Positions 54,801 through 64,000 of a stretch of DNA of 64,000 bases are shown one piece after another (the first letter of the stretch is position 1; each line of letters begins with the position of its first letter). Below the pieces are notes generated by a model. That model made no database searches, was not told where the DNA came from, and saw nothing but the letters and a program-made list of their open reading frames with translations. The stretch comes from Bradyrhizobium sp. SZCCHNS1050 (GTDB taxonomy: Bacteria; Pseudomonadota; Alphaproteobacteria; Rhizobiales; Xanthobacteraceae). A program made the position numbers and the translations under genes. The stretch lies in contig NZ_JAUETR010000002.1 of the NCBI RefSeq assembly GCF_032484785.1, positions 806,001-870,000 of the forward strand. Reading direction: 5' to 3'.

Positions 54801-55894
54801 GCATGGTCACCAACACGCTCGGGCGCTATTTCGCCGGCCGCTTCCTGGTCTCGGCGGTCGGCGTGTTCGCGAGCATCTTCATCCTGCTCGTGCTCGTCGA
54901 CTACATCGAGATGGTGCGCAAGACCTCCGGGCTCGCCTCGGCCTCGGCGCTGATGGTGGCGGAGACGTCGCTGTTCCGGGTGCCGCAATTGCTCGAGAAG
55001 ATGATGCCGTTCTGCGTCCTGATCGGCGCCATGACCTGCTATCTCGCGCTGTCGCGCCGACTCGAACTCGTGGTGGCGCGCGCGGCCGGGGTCTCCGCCT
55101 GGCAGTTCATCGCGCCGGCGCTGGCAAGCGCCATCGTGCTCGGGCTAATGGCGACGACCCTCTACAACCCGATGTCGGCAAATCTGCGCGAGCTCTCCAA
55201 GCGCATGGAGGCCGAGCTGTTCGGCGCCGCCCCGGGCGGCGGCGTGCAGGACGCGGCCGGCTTCTGGCTCAACCAGATCAACCCCGACGGCTCGGTCATC
55301 ATCAATGCCGCGCGCAGCGAGCAGCAGGGCGTCCGCCTGACCGGACTGACCCTGTTCCGTTTTGATACGGACAAGCACTTCAAGGAACGAATCGAAGCGC
55401 GCGAGGCGACCCTGGAAGAAGGCCGGTGGGTCTTCCGGTCCGTGCGCCGATTCTCCCTCGATGCGCCGCCGGTCGACGAACCGACGTACATTCTTCCGAC
55501 CAGCCTGACGCCGGCACAGGTCCGAAACAGCTTCTCCACCCCCGAAACTGTGTCGTTTTGGCAACTTCCGACATACATCCGCTCGTCGGAGAGCTCGGGC
55601 TTCGCGACCGCGGGGTACAAACTGCAGTATCATAAGCTGATCGCGCAGCCGTTTTTGCTGGCTGCGATGGTCATGCTGGCTGCGTCCGTGTCGCTCAGGT
55701 TCTTCCGAATGGGTGGCGTACAGAAAATGGTTTTGAGTGGCGTGGGCGCCGGGTTTCTGCTCTACGTTCTGTCGAAAGTAACTGAAGATTTGAGCAAGGC
55801 TGAGTTGATGAATCCGATCGCTGCGGCGTGGCTGCCGGTGTTCGTCGGCGGCCTCACCGGCTTCATGGCCTTGCTCTACCAGGAGGACGGCTAG
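54797..55894 (+). CDS. lptG: LPS export permease LptG
   Basis: 365 residues; the ATG at 54797 overlaps the lptF stop. Six transmembrane helices: LGRYFAGRFLVSAVGVFASIFILLVLVDYIEMVRK at the start; the middle periplasmic part carries LFGAAPGGGVQDAAGFWLNQIN; and LIAQPFLLAAMVMLAASVSLRFFR is in the C-terminal half. It pairs with LptF. Its stop overlaps the lptD GTG start. Confidence 0.95.
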   Translation: MSMVTNTLGRYFAGRFLVSAVGVFASIFILLVLVDYIEMVRKTSGLASASALMVAETSLFRVPQLLEKMMPFCVLIGAMTCYLALSRRLELVVARAAGVSAWQFIAPALASAIVLGLMATTLYNPMSANLRELSKRMEAELFGAAPGGGVQDAAGFWLNQINPDGSVIINAARSEQQGVRLTGLTLFRFDTDKHFKERIEAREATLEEGRWVFRSVRRFSLDAPPVDEPTYILPTSLTPAQVRNSFSTPETVSFWQLPTYIRSSESSGFATAGYKLQYHKLIAQPFLLAAMVMLAASVSLRFFRMGGVQKMVLSGVGAGFLLYVLSKVTEDLSKAELMNPIAAAWLPVFVGGLTGFMALLYQEDG

Positions 55895-58404
55895 TGTCGT
55901 TCGTTGCCGTCCGTCAGACAGCGCTCGCCGCGCTTCGGCAGCATGCCGTTGCGCGCGTCGGTTGCGCGCGCGTGCGTCGCGCCGGGTCTGGCGTACTTGG
56001 ATTCGTTATGGCCTGCGGGCTCGGCCTGATGGTCGCTGCTGCGATCGCGGTCGTGGCGCCGACCCCTGCCGTGGCGCAGGGCTTCACCTACAATCCGCGC
56101 CCGCCCAAGGCGCCGCCGCCGCGCGTCGCCAACGACAACCAGATGCTGGTGCAGGCGACCGAGGTCGATTACGACTACAACAACTCGCGCGTGTCGGCGG
56201 TCGGCAACGTGCAACTGTTCTACAACGGCACCTCGGTCGAGGCCGACCGGGTGATCTACGACCAGAAGACCAAGCGCCTGCATGCGGAAGGCAACATCCG
56301 CATGACCGACGCCGACGGCAAGATCACCTACGCCAACAGCCTGGATCTGTCGGACGACTATCGTGACGGCTTCGTCGATTCGCTGCGCGTCGAGACCGAG
56401 GATCAGACGCGGATGGCGGCGACCCGCGCCGACCGCTCCAAGGGCAATTACACCGTCTTCGAGAACGGCGTGTACACCGCCTGCGCGCCGTGCAAGGACG
56501 ATCCGAAGAAGCCGCCGCTGTGGCAGGTCAAGGGTGCGCGCATCATCCACGACCAGACCGAGAAGATGCTGTATTTCGAGAACGCCCAGCTCGAATTCTT
56601 CGGCGTTCCCCTGGCCTACATCCCCTACTTCTCGACGCCCGATCCGACCGTGAAGCGCAAGAGCGGCTTCCTGATGCCCGGCGTCACCCAGACCGGCGGC
56701 TACGGCTTCGGCGTCGACATCCCCTATTACTGGGCGATCGCGCCGGATTACGACGCGACCTTCACGCCGCGCATCACCTCCAAGCAGGGCGTGCTGCTGC
56801 AGACCGAGTTCCGCCAGCGCCTCAGCAATGGCGGCTATCAGGTGCGCCTGTACGGCATCGATCAGCTCGACCGCAACGCCTTCGCCGGCCAGCCGGGCGA
56901 CCGCCAGTTCCGCGGCGGCGTCGACACCAAGGGCCAGTTCGCGCTCAACGACAAGTGGGTCTGGGGCTGGGACGGCATCCTGCTGTCCGACTACATGTTC
57001 CTGTCGGATTACCGGCTGGCGCAGTACCGCGACCCGTTCAACTCGTTCATGAGCCTGCCGACCGAGGCGATCTCGCAGCTGTATTTGACCGGCGTTGGCA
57101 GCCGCAGCTTCTTCGACGTCAGGGCGATCCACTATCTGAGCTTCTCGGGCAACCAGCAGACCGTGCCGGTGGTCTATCCGGTGCTGGATTACTCGAACGT
57201 GCTGAACTATCCCGTGTTCGGCGGCGAGTTCAGCTACAAGACCAACTTCGTCAATCTGAGCCGCCAGACGGCGGTGTTCGATCCGATCACCACCACGGCC
57301 AACACCAACGGCCTGTGCACGACGACATCGGCTGACCCGCTTGCGCGCCTGCCGACGCAGTGCCTGCTGCGCGCCACGCCCGGCACCTACACCCGCCTGA
57401 CTGCGCAGGCGGAGTGGCGGCGGTCGTTCACGGATCCCTACGGCCAGATCTGGACGCCGTTCGCGATCCTGCGCGCGGATGCGATCAACGCCAACGTCTC
57501 GAACCAGCCGGGTGTGGGCAACTTCCTGCAGACCGGCGACACCCAGGCGCTGCGGCTGATGCCGACGGTCGGCCTGGAATATCGCTACCCGTTCATCAAC
57601 GTTCAGCCGTGGGGCACGACGACGATCGAGCCGATCGCGCAAGTGATCATCCGGCCGAACGAGACCTATGCCGGCCGGCTGCCGAACGAGGACGCCCAGA
57701 GCATGGTGTTCGACGCCAGCAACCTGTTCAGCGTCGACAAGTTCTCCGGCTACGACCGCGTCGAGGGCGGCGGGCGCGCCAATGTCGGCGTCCAGGCGAC
57801 CACGCAGTTCGACCGCGGCGGCACCATCAACGTGCTGTTCGGCCAGTCCTATCACCTGTTCGGGATGAACTCGTTCGCGGTGCAGGACGCCAACAACACC
57901 GCCATCGGCTCCGGCCTGGACAAGAACGTCTCGGACTACGTGGCGCGGGTCGACTACTCGCCGAACCGCACTTACACGTTCAGCATGCGCAGCCGGTTCG
58001 ACCAGCAGACCCTGAACATCCAGCGCTTCGAGGCGGAAGCCAAGGCGAACTTCGACCGCTGGTCGGTGGCCCTGACCTACGGCAACTATGCTGCCGATCC
58101 GGCGATCGGTTACCTCACCCGTCGTGAGGGCATCCTGGGTAGCGGCTCGGTCAAGGTGGCACCGAACTGGGTCGTGACGGGCGCCGCGCGGTGGGACCTC
58201 GCTGCCAACAAGATCAACCAGTATGTGATCGGCGCGGGCTATGTGGACGACTGTTTCGTGCTGGCCGCCAACTATGTAACGTCGTATAACTATACGGCAG
58301 GCACCACTCCACCCGTTCTGAGCCATGCCTATATGCTCCAGATCGGGCTTCGGACGCTTGCCACGACCTCGTCGACGGGAACCGGGGCTGGCGGCCTTCA
58401 GTAG
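55894..58404 (+). CDS. lptD: LPS assembly outer-membrane protein LptD
   Basis: 836 residues from a GTG at 55894 with AGGAGG at a 7-bp spacing; the GTG overlaps the lptG stop. A signal region (ACGLGLMVAAAIAVVAPTPAVA) is followed by the periplasmic OstA-type beta-jellyroll (QATEVDYDYNNSRVSAVGNVQL; AEGNIRMTDADGKITYANSL). A long 26-strand-type barrel follows, ending VLSHAYMLQIGLRTLA. It inserts LPS into the outer leaflet with LptE. An alphaproteobacterial-type length of about 830 is normal. Part of a tightly overlapping operon. Confidence 0.95.
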   Translation: MSFVAVRQTALAALRQHAVARVGCARVRRAGSGVLGFVMACGLGLMVAAAIAVVAPTPAVAQGFTYNPRPPKAPPPRVANDNQMLVQATEVDYDYNNSRVSAVGNVQLFYNGTSVEADRVIYDQKTKRLHAEGNIRMTDADGKITYANSLDLSDDYRDGFVDSLRVETEDQTRMAATRADRSKGNYTVFENGVYTACAPCKDDPKKPPLWQVKGARIIHDQTEKMLYFENAQLEFFGVPLAYIPYFSTPDPTVKRKSGFLMPGVTQTGGYGFGVDIPYYWAIAPDYDATFTPRITSKQGVLLQTEFRQRLSNGGYQVRLYGIDQLDRNAFAGQPGDRQFRGGVDTKGQFALNDKWVWGWDGILLSDYMFLSDYRLAQYRDPFNSFMSLPTEAISQLYLTGVGSRSFFDVRAIHYLSFSGNQQTVPVVYPVLDYSNVLNYPVFGGEFSYKTNFVNLSRQTAVFDPITTTANTNGLCTTTSADPLARLPTQCLLRATPGTYTRLTAQAEWRRSFTDPYGQIWTPFAILRADAINANVSNQPGVGNFLQTGDTQALRLMPTVGLEYRYPFINVQPWGTTTIEPIAQVIIRPNETYAGRLPNEDAQSMVFDASNLFSVDKFSGYDRVEGGGRANVGVQATTQFDRGGTINVLFGQSYHLFGMNSFAVQDANNTAIGSGLDKNVSDYVARVDYSPNRTYTFSMRSRFDQQTLNIQRFEAEAKANFDRWSVALTYGNYAADPAIGYLTRREGILGSGSVKVAPNWVVTGAARWDLAANKINQYVIGAGYVDDCFVLAANYVTSYNYTAGTTPPVLSHAYMLQIGLRTLATTSSTGTGAGGLQ

Positions 58405-58508
58405 TGCGCGCCAGTCTCCGACGGGCCGCTCCGTGGGGTTCGAAAGTCCCTCGTCGGGAGCCGTGGCGCGGCTTCCAGTTGGATCAATAGCGACAGCGAA
58501 GCTTGGTC

Positions 58509-59447
58509 ATGACGATCGCGTTCTCTCCTCGCCTTCGGGCCCTGGCCATCTGCACTCTTGCCGCACTCGCCTGCGGCATCGGAACGATGTCGGCTCGCGC
58601 CCAGAGCATCGTCGTCATGGTCAATGGCGATCCCATCACCGACTATGACATCGAGCAGCGCACCAAGCTGAACTTCCTGAGCACGCGCAAGCATCAGTCC
58701 CGCCAGGAGATCATCGACGAGCTGATCGACGACAAGGTGAAGATCAAGGAAGGCAAGAAGTTCGGCGTCGAGCCGACCGCCTCCGACGTCGACCAATCGT
58801 TTGCTGGCATGGGCTCTCGCATGCGGCTCAACCCGGAACAGTTGACCAAATCGCTGGAGAGCCAGGGCGTGCGGCCGGAGACGCTGAAGGCCCGCATCAA
58901 GGCGGAGATCGTCTGGAGCAGCCTGGTGCGCGGCCGCTACAAGGAGCGTCTGCTCGTCTCCGACAAGGACGTGGCCGCGGCCGTCGCCGCTGCCGGCGGC
59001 GACGGCGATCAGCAGGGCCAGGCGTTCGAGTACAAGATGCAGCCGATCGTGCTGATCGTGTCGAACTCCTCGAACCAGGGCTTGATGGAAGCACGTCACA
59101 AGGAGGCGGAAGCGCTGCGCTCACGGGTGCAGACCTGCGCCGAAGCCAACAACATCTTCAAGACGACGGCGAACGCGGTCATCAAGGAGATCGTCGTCAA
59201 GACGTCCGCCGACATTCCGCCGAATCTGCGCAAGCTGCTCGATGACACACCGATCGGCCACCTGACTCCGCCGGAAGCGACGCGGCAGGGCATTCAGATG
59301 GTGGCGCTCTGCTCGCGGACTCCGACCACGATCGACACGCCGAAGAAGCGCGAGATCAAGGAGCAGATGTACACCAAGAAATACGAGGCCACCTCCAAGG
59401 CCTATCTGCAGGAAGTCCGCAAGGCGGCGATGATCGAATATCGCTGA
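58509..59447 (+). CDS. surA: SurA-like periplasmic chaperone / peptidylprolyl isomerase
   Basis: 312 residues, ATG 58509. A signal peptide (LRALAICTLAALACGIGTMSARA) precedes a SurA N-terminal helical region with QSIVVMVNGDPITDYDIEQRTKL and SRQEIIDELIDDKVKIKEGKKFG. The middle has QGVRPETLKARIKAEIVWSSLVRGRY. The C-terminal part (from about 170) retains only a degenerate parvulin-like stretch, so isomerase activity is uncertain. It chaperones outer-membrane proteins such as LptD, which explains its position in the operon. It overlaps pdxA by TGATG. Confidence 0.88.
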   Translation: MTIAFSPRLRALAICTLAALACGIGTMSARAQSIVVMVNGDPITDYDIEQRTKLNFLSTRKHQSRQEIIDELIDDKVKIKEGKKFGVEPTASDVDQSFAGMGSRMRLNPEQLTKSLESQGVRPETLKARIKAEIVWSSLVRGRYKERLLVSDKDVAAAVAAAGGDGDQQGQAFEYKMQPIVLIVSNSSNQGLMEARHKEAEALRSRVQTCAEANNIFKTTANAVIKEIVVKTSADIPPNLRKLLDDTPIGHLTPPEATRQGIQMVALCSRTPTTIDTPKKREIKEQMYTKKYEATSKAYLQEVRKAAMIEYR

Positions 59448-60448
59448 TGACGAAGCCGCTCGCGCTGACCCTGGGGGAACCGGCAGGCATTGGCCCCGAC
59501 ATCACCCTGCAGGCGTGGCTGCGCCGCACCGAGCTCGGCCTCCCCGCCTTCTACGTGCGCGGTGATCCTGCCTTCCTGGCTCAGCGCGCCAAGCTGCTCG
59601 ACCTCCCCGTCACCGTGGACGAGGTTCGTCCCGAACAAGCGGCGCAGGCGTTTGCGACCGCGCTGCCCGTGGTCCCCACCGGGCACGCCGTGACGGCCCC
59701 GCCGGGCCGCCCGGACACGACGAGTGCCGAGGCGGCCATCGGCTCGATCCGGGAGGCCGTGGCCGACGTGAGGGCCGGACGCGCCAGCGCCGTCGTGACC
59801 AACCCGATCGCCAAGGCCGTGCTCTACCGTGCCGGCTTCTCGCATCCCGGCCATACCGAATTTCTCGCCGAGCTCGCCGCGGATGGCGGAGCCACGCCAC
59901 AGCCGGTCATGATGCTGTGGTCGCCTGTTCTCGCCGTGGTGCCTGTGACGATCCACGTCGCGTTGCGCGATGCGATCGACCAGCTGACGAGCCCGCTGAT
60001 CACGTCGACGACGCGAATCGTCGCGGCGAGCCTGCGCCGCTATTTCGGCGTATCGCGGCCGCGCATTGCGATGTCGGGCCTCAATCCGCATGCGGGCGAG
60101 GACGGCACGCTCGGCACCGAAGAGGACACGATCATCGCGCCCGCGATCGCAACCTTGCGCAATGCTGGCCTCGACGTGCAGGGACCGCTGCCGGCAGACA
60201 CGATGTTTCATGAAGCCGCGCGCAAGACCTATGACTGCGCCATCTGCATGTACCACGATCAGGCACTGATCCCGATCAAGACGCTGGCGTTCGACGAGGG
60301 CGTCAACGTGACGCTCGGCCTGCCCTTCATCCGCACCTCGCCCGACCACGGCACGGCGTTCGACATTGCCGGCAAGGGCACCGCCAATCCGGCGAGCCTG
60401 ATCGCGGCGCTCGAGCTCGCGGCGCGCATGGCCAGCCAGTCGTCATGA
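59447..60448 (+). CDS. pdxA: 4-hydroxythreonine-4-phosphate dehydrogenase
   Basis: 333 residues. [19 protein letters not shown] at the start, [27 protein letters not shown] in the middle, and [43 protein letters not shown] as the C-terminal PdxA signature with the metal His residues. It oxidises 4-phosphohydroxy-L-threonine in the DXP-dependent vitamin B6 pathway. Start and stop overlap those of surA and rsmA. Confidence 0.96.
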   Translation: MTKPLALTLGEPAGIGPDITLQAWLRRTELGLPAFYVRGDPAFLAQRAKLLDLPVTVDEVRPEQAAQAFATALPVVPTGHAVTAPPGRPDTTSAEAAIGSIREAVADVRAGRASAVVTNPIAKAVLYRAGFSHPGHTEFLAELAADGGATPQPVMMLWSPVLAVVPVTIHVALRDAIDQLTSPLITSTTRIVAASLRRYFGVSRPRIAMSGLNPHAGEDGTLGTEEDTIIAPAIATLRNAGLDVQGPLPADTMFHEAARKTYDCAICMYHDQALIPIKTLAFDEGVNVTLGLPFIRTSPDHGTAFDIAGKGTANPASLIAALELAARMASQSS

Positions 60449-61305
60449 GCGCGATCGACGACCTCCCGCCGCTGCGCGAGGTCATTCGCGATCATCAGCT
60501 GTCGGCTCGCAAGGCGCTCGGCCAGAACTTCCTGCTCGATCTCAATCTCACCGCCCGGATCGCGCGCGCCGCCGGCCCGCTGGAGGACGCCACCGTGGTG
60601 GAGATCGGCCCCGGTCCGGGAGGCCTGACGCGGGCGCTGCTCGCGCTCGGCGCGCGCCACGTGATCGCGGTCGAGCACGACGAGCGCGCGATCCCGGCGC
60701 TGCAGGCGATCGCCGCGCGCTATCCGGGGCGGCTCGAAATCGTCTGCACCGACGCCCGCACCTTCGACGTCCGGCCCTACCTCGGCAGCACCAAGGCGAA
60801 GATCGTCGCCAACCTGCCCTACAACATCGCGACGCACCTCCTGATCGGCTGGCTTTCCGCAGAGCCGTGGCCGCCCTGGTACGACATGATGGTGCTGATG
60901 TTTCAGCGCGAGGTCGCCGAGCGCATCGTCGCGCGCGAGAACGAGGACGCCTATGGCCGGCTCGGCGTGCTCGCCAACTGGCGCTGCGAGACCAAGATCC
61001 TGTTCGACATCTCGCCATCCGCCTTCGTGCCGCCGCCGAAGGTCACGTCGTCCGTGGTGCGGCTGGTGCCGCGCCCGTCGCCCGAACCCTGCGACCGCCG
61101 CGCGCTCGAGCAGGTCGCCGCCGCCGCCTTCGGCCAGCGCCGCAAGATGCTGCGGCAGAGCCTGAAGTCGCTGCCGGCGGATCCCGCGCGGCTCGCAGCC
61201 GCCGCAGGCGTCGATCCCACCCGCCGCGCCGAGACCATTCCGGTGTCGGGCTTTGTTGCCATGGCCCGCGAATTGACCAATAGTCGCGACGCGAACAAGT
61301 CTTAA
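60445..61305 (+). CDS. rsmA: 16S rRNA dimethyladenosine transferase
   Basis: 286 residues. [21 protein letters not shown], the SAM-binding [20 protein letters not shown], and the catalytic NLPYNIA motif (residues in [14 protein letters not shown]). It adds four methyls to two adenosines at the 3' end of 16S rRNA. It is the last gene of the overlapping lptF-to-rsmA unit (ATGA overlap with pdxA). Confidence 0.97.
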   Translation: MSAIDDLPPLREVIRDHQLSARKALGQNFLLDLNLTARIARAAGPLEDATVVEIGPGPGGLTRALLALGARHVIAVEHDERAIPALQAIAARYPGRLEIVCTDARTFDVRPYLGSTKAKIVANLPYNIATHLLIGWLSAEPWPPWYDMMVLMFQREVAERIVARENEDAYGRLGVLANWRCETKILFDISPSAFVPPPKVTSSVVRLVPRPSPEPCDRRALEQVAAAAFGQRRKMLRQSLKSLPADPARLAAAAGVDPTRRAETIPVSGFVAMARELTNSRDANKS

Positions 61306-61332
61306 TCAACAAGCATTTCAGGGAGTTTCATC

Positions 61333-62391
61333 ATGGCGTTGATGCGCCGTCAGTCGCTCGTCAAGTTCGACGCACCGCTGTGCGAAACCATCGTCGAGAC
61401 GCCGAAGCCGCAAGGCCGGGAAGTTCTGGTTCGCATCGAGCGCTGCGGCCTGTGCCACTCCGACCTGCATATCCAGGACGGCTATGCCGATCTCGGCGGC
61501 GGCAAGCGCCTGGACACCACGCGCGGCATGACCCTCCCCTTCACGCTCGGACACGAGATTGCCGGCGTCGTCGATGAGGTCGGACCCGACGTGCCGAAGG
61601 AACTGATCGGCGCGCGCCGCGCAGTGTTTCCGTGGATCGGCTGCGGCCAATGCCGCGACTGCGCCAATGGCGACGAGAATTTGTGCGCCAAGCAGCGCTT
61701 CCTCGGCGTCTCGATTGACGGCGGCTTCGCCACCCACGTGCTGGTGCCGGATGCGAAGTATCTGCTGGAATACGATCCGCTGCCGGTCAATCAGGCCGCG
61801 ACGCTGATGTGCTCCGGCGTAACGGCCTATGGCGCGCTCAAGCGCCTCGTGGATCGGCCGCGCCAGCGCAATCTGCTGCTGATCGGACTCGGCGGCGTCG
61901 GCATGATGGGCCTGTCGTTCGCGCAGGCGATGTTCAAGCAACCGATCTCGGTGGCCGACCTCTCGGCGGCCGCGCGCGAGACCGCGCTGAAGAATGGCGC
62001 CGCGACGGCCTACGATCCGGCCGAGCCGGATGTGATCAAGCGCATCCTCAAGGAGACCGAGGGCGGCTTCGACGAGGTCGTCGATTTCGCCGGCAACGAG
62101 AAGTCGATGGCCTTTGCGGTGTCCGTCGTTGCACGCGGCGGCAAGATCGTCGTCTCCGGACTGATGGGCGGCCAGTTCACCCTGCCGATGGTTCAATGGG
62201 TGTACAAGCGCATGACCATCGAGGGCTTCATGGTCGGCACGCTGACTGAGGCGCACGAGTTGATGGCGCTCGCGCGCGCCGGCAAGATCAAGCCGCCGCC
62301 GATGCGCGAGGAGCCGATGGCTGACGTACAGAAGTGGATCGATGCGCTGCGCGCCGGCCATGTGGTCGGACGTGTGGTGCTGACGAACTGA
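61333..62391 (+). CDS. zinc-type alcohol dehydrogenase family protein
   Basis: 352 residues, 28 bp after rsmA. Catalytic zinc ligand region RCGLCHSDLHIQDGYADLG and GHEIAGVVDEVG; structural-zinc Cys cluster GCGQCRDCANGDENLCAKQ. Rossmann motif LLIGLGGVGMMGLSF. It ends with the usual short tail (HVVGRVVLTN). It oxidises or reduces an unknown alcohol/aldehyde with NAD(P). It is similar in layout to the MDR family with intact zinc-binding residues. Confidence 0.9.
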   Translation: MALMRRQSLVKFDAPLCETIVETPKPQGREVLVRIERCGLCHSDLHIQDGYADLGGGKRLDTTRGMTLPFTLGHEIAGVVDEVGPDVPKELIGARRAVFPWIGCGQCRDCANGDENLCAKQRFLGVSIDGGFATHVLVPDAKYLLEYDPLPVNQAATLMCSGVTAYGALKRLVDRPRQRNLLLIGLGGVGMMGLSFAQAMFKQPISVADLSAAARETALKNGAATAYDPAEPDVIKRILKETEGGFDEVVDFAGNEKSMAFAVSVVARGGKIVVSGLMGGQFTLPMVQWVYKRMTIEGFMVGTLTEAHELMALARAGKIKPPPMREEPMADVQKWIDALRAGHVVGRVVLTN

Positions 62392-62712
62392 TCCCTCGTC
62401 CGTTGCGACATCGCACGCGGCGGCGGTGCTGCACCGCTGCCGCTGTGGCCAATCATTTGTCCACAAACGTAGAGGTTGTCGGCGCCGCGCCTCGGATCCC
62501 TGAGGGTGAAAAGTCAGGTCCATCTTCACGGATGTGACCGATTTGGCGCGCTAGCGCGGCCAAAATCGAGACGGGATGCGGATCCTTTTGTGGGAAAAAA
62601 GCCGCACTCGGGCACGAAAGGATCGCGACAGAATTAATCCGGAATTGCGGCTCATTGCCACCCAACTTCTCTCCGAGAACGCGCCGTTGCGTAAGCGTAT
62701 CCGGAGTCTTCA
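62392..62712. other. intergenic, no gene seen
   Basis: 321 bp between the alcohol dehydrogenase and the final plus-strand gene. Overlapping open frames on both strands lack ribosome binding sites. It probably contains the promoter of the next gene (AT-richer around 62580-62640). No terminator T-tract was found. Confidence 0.4.
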
Positions 62713-64000
62713 ATGGCAAGCCGAACGGCAGGAGTTGCGTTTGCCATTGCAGCCGGAATCGCCGGCACCGTCGTGCTCGTGCTGCCGCGCGTCGTGTTGG
62801 CGGCGGAGGAATGTCTGACCGAGCCGACGGGAGAGAAGTCTGACGCGCAACGCTGGTACTATCGTTTCGATCGTGGCACCAATCGGCGTTGCTGGTATCT
62901 GAAAGACGCCAACGGCAATACCCGTGACGCCGCGGCACCGATGCGGGCCGCGCAGCAGCCGACTCCCTGGGACTTCGCCCAGCCCGCTCCACCCAAACTG
63001 ACGCCGAGACGCAGCGATGGCCCGGTCGCTCGCACCAGCGACGCCCTCGCCGAAGCGCCGCAGCCGCGGCTGCGTGCCGATCTCGCCGTGCGGGGCACGC
63101 CGAAGCCGCAGACTCTCGCCACGCCGACGACGCTGACGGCATCGGACACCAGCCTGCCGCGCAGCCTCGATAGCTCGCCCTGGCCCTCTGCCCCGCCGCA
63201 ACAGGCGGACCCGATCGCGGCCGATGCGCCACCACCGGCAATGGCCGACGACGGCAATGCGGAGCCGGACGCGAATGCGGCGCCGACTGCCGACGGGCCG
63301 ATCATCGCACCCAAGCCGAGCAAGCCCGAAGCGCCCATCCACGTGCTCATGCTCGTGGTCATCGGCGCACTCGCGATTTCAGGACTGCTGGCGAGCGCGC
63401 TCTATCGGCTCAGCCGGATGGGACGGCGGCAACGGCGCAACGGCAGCTGGCACGCGGACGCAGTACGGATGCGCCGCAGTCGCATCAAACCACGCTCCAA
63501 GGCGCCGCAGGGCGGGATGCGTGCGAACCGCGGCAGCATGCCGGCGGCACCATCCCAGCCAGGCGGCAGCCGCGGCTCCCAGCCGGCTTCGGCGCTCGAC
63601 CTCGCCAGCGCGCGGCTGTCCGCTTCAACGGACCAGATCGACCCCCGTGCGCAGCGACCGGCGCCGTCTCCCCAGCATCAGGATCACCCGGCCGTGGCCG
63701 CACGCCGACGCGACCGGGACGCGGCTGCGGAGATGCAACGATCACAATCCACCGACGCAGTATGGCAGGCGGTCGATGAGTTGGTGGATCGCGCAGCAGT
63801 GCGCCGGGCCGAGCCTTCCGGGGCACAGATCGCTGCGACCAACGCGCCGCCATCGCCGGTTGCCGCAACTGCCGCATCGCCTGCTGCTCCGGCGCAGGCA
63901 CAACTGGCGGCTGCCCAGATGGCCGCGGCGCAGGCCGCTGCCGCCAAGATTGCAGCAGCCCAGGCGAGCGCCGCTGCTGCAGCCGCCTCGCCGCGCTCGC
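62713..64000 (+). CDS. membrane-anchored, Ala-rich envelope protein, C-terminus outside window
   Basis: An open frame from ATG 62713 (GGAG six bases upstream) that stays open to the right edge: 429 codons visible. The signal region (AFAIAAGIAGTVVLVLPRVVLA) leads to a small Trp/Cys module: AAEECLTEPTG, then RWYYRFDRGTNRRCWYLKD with two cysteines. About 120 residues of Pro/Ala/Thr linker follow. A transmembrane helix at about residues 215-235 (IHVLMLVVIGALAISGLLASALY) leads to a basic region and a run of Ala/Gln-rich sequence. The two-cysteine module preceding a long linker resembles a recurring rhizobial envelope protein type of unknown role. Confidence 0.7.
   Translation, partial: MASRTAGVAFAIAAGIAGTVVLVLPRVVLAAEECLTEPTGEKSDAQRWYYRFDRGTNRRCWYLKDANGNTRDAAAPMRAAQQPTPWDFAQPAPPKLTPRRSDGPVARTSDALAEAPQPRLRADLAVRGTPKPQTLATPTTLTASDTSLPRSLDSSPWPSAPPQQADPIAADAPPPAMADDGNAEPDANAAPTADGPIIAPKPSKPEAPIHVLMLVVIGALAISGLLASALYRLSRMGRRQRRNGSWHADAVRMRRSRIKPRSKAPQGGMRANRGSMPAAPSQPGGSRGSQPASALDLASARLSASTDQIDPRAQRPAPSPQHQDHPAVAARRRDRDAAAEMQRSQSTDAVWQAVDELVDRAAVRRAEPSGAQIAATNAPPSPVAATAASPAAPAQAQLAAAQMAAAQAAAAKIAAAQASAAAAAASPRS

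Noticed and set aside
55891..58326. An 811-codon minus-strand frame opposite lptD
   Set aside because: No signal peptide or domain; lptD on the plus strand has OstA and barrel features and overlapping operon starts.
58405..58508. A tRNA-like 'GGGTTCGAAAGTCCC' between lptD and surA
   Set aside because: Only the T-arm-like string is present. No acceptor, anticodon or D arm could be built around it.
1..64000. CRISPR arrays, insertion sequences, prophage genes, integrases
   Set aside because: No regularly spaced identical repeats and no transposase, integrase or phage structural proteins were recognised anywhere in the window.

Overview
The window is a 64 kb piece of high-GC (about 65%) alphaproteobacterial chromosome. 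Gene content, gene order and palindromic repeats point to Bradyrhizobium or a close relative. Supporting features are a fused malic enzyme/phosphotransacetylase, the lptF-lptG-lptD-surA-pdxA-rsmA run, hdaA-ppk-ppx in series, many small Ala/Pro-rich exported proteins, an avidin-like protein, and REP-like palindromes of the kind scattered through Bradyrhizobiaceae genomes. Genes are dense on both strands. I saw no phage, insertion sequence, CRISPR array, rRNA or tRNA.

Layout. 1-6.5 kb: the start of an M20-type peptidase (cut by the window edge), two small envelope proteins, and a type I secretion pair (adaptor and ABC exporter) with an antisense, membrane-anchored redox cyclase-like gene between its halves. 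6.6-13 kb: creA, a large L,D-transpeptidase, an exported glutathione peroxidase, a polysaccharide deacetylase, a dihydrofolate-reductase-like gene and a DoxX protein. 13-23.5 kb: maeB, a large exported protein of unknown function, a repeat-rich gap, LysE, small exported or membrane proteins, an orphan substrate-binding protein and cytochrome b561. 23.6-29.2 kb: aspS, selO, rnd and three tiny genes. 29.2-32.2 kb: a three-gene operon (two acetyltransferase-like proteins and a cysteine-hydrolase homologue lacking its cysteine) divergent from a LysR regulator. 32.2-37.2 kb: an outer-membrane barrel, a cold-shock gene, purMN, a CDP-alcohol phosphatidyltransferase and hdaA. 37.3-41.5 kb: ppk, ppx and a globin. 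41.9-46 kb: an aldehyde dehydrogenase with a divergent ModE/PBP-type regulator, a TerC-family protein and ndk. 46-51 kb: small proteins, an ABC-F ATPase, then an avidin-like secreted protein, a stand-alone biotinyl/lipoyl carrier domain and a phytanoyl-CoA-dioxygenase-like enzyme. 51-62.4 kb: holC, pepA, the LPS transport genes, surA, pdxA, rsmA and an alcohol dehydrogenase. A large Ala-rich single-pass membrane protein runs off the right edge.

Most of the window is housekeeping: outer-membrane assembly, nucleotide metabolism, polyphosphate, translation and replication control. Three places stand out. First, the avidin-like gene lies directly beside a biotinyl/lipoyl domain gene (48976-49764). 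Second, a diheme-B/2Fe-2S/cyclase fusion has lost every canonical class III cyclase catalytic residue I could align (2148-3833). Third, the LysR-controlled acetyltransferase/pseudo-hydrolase operon (29237-32165) has no function I recognise. All calls come from reading the sequence alone; no database search was run.
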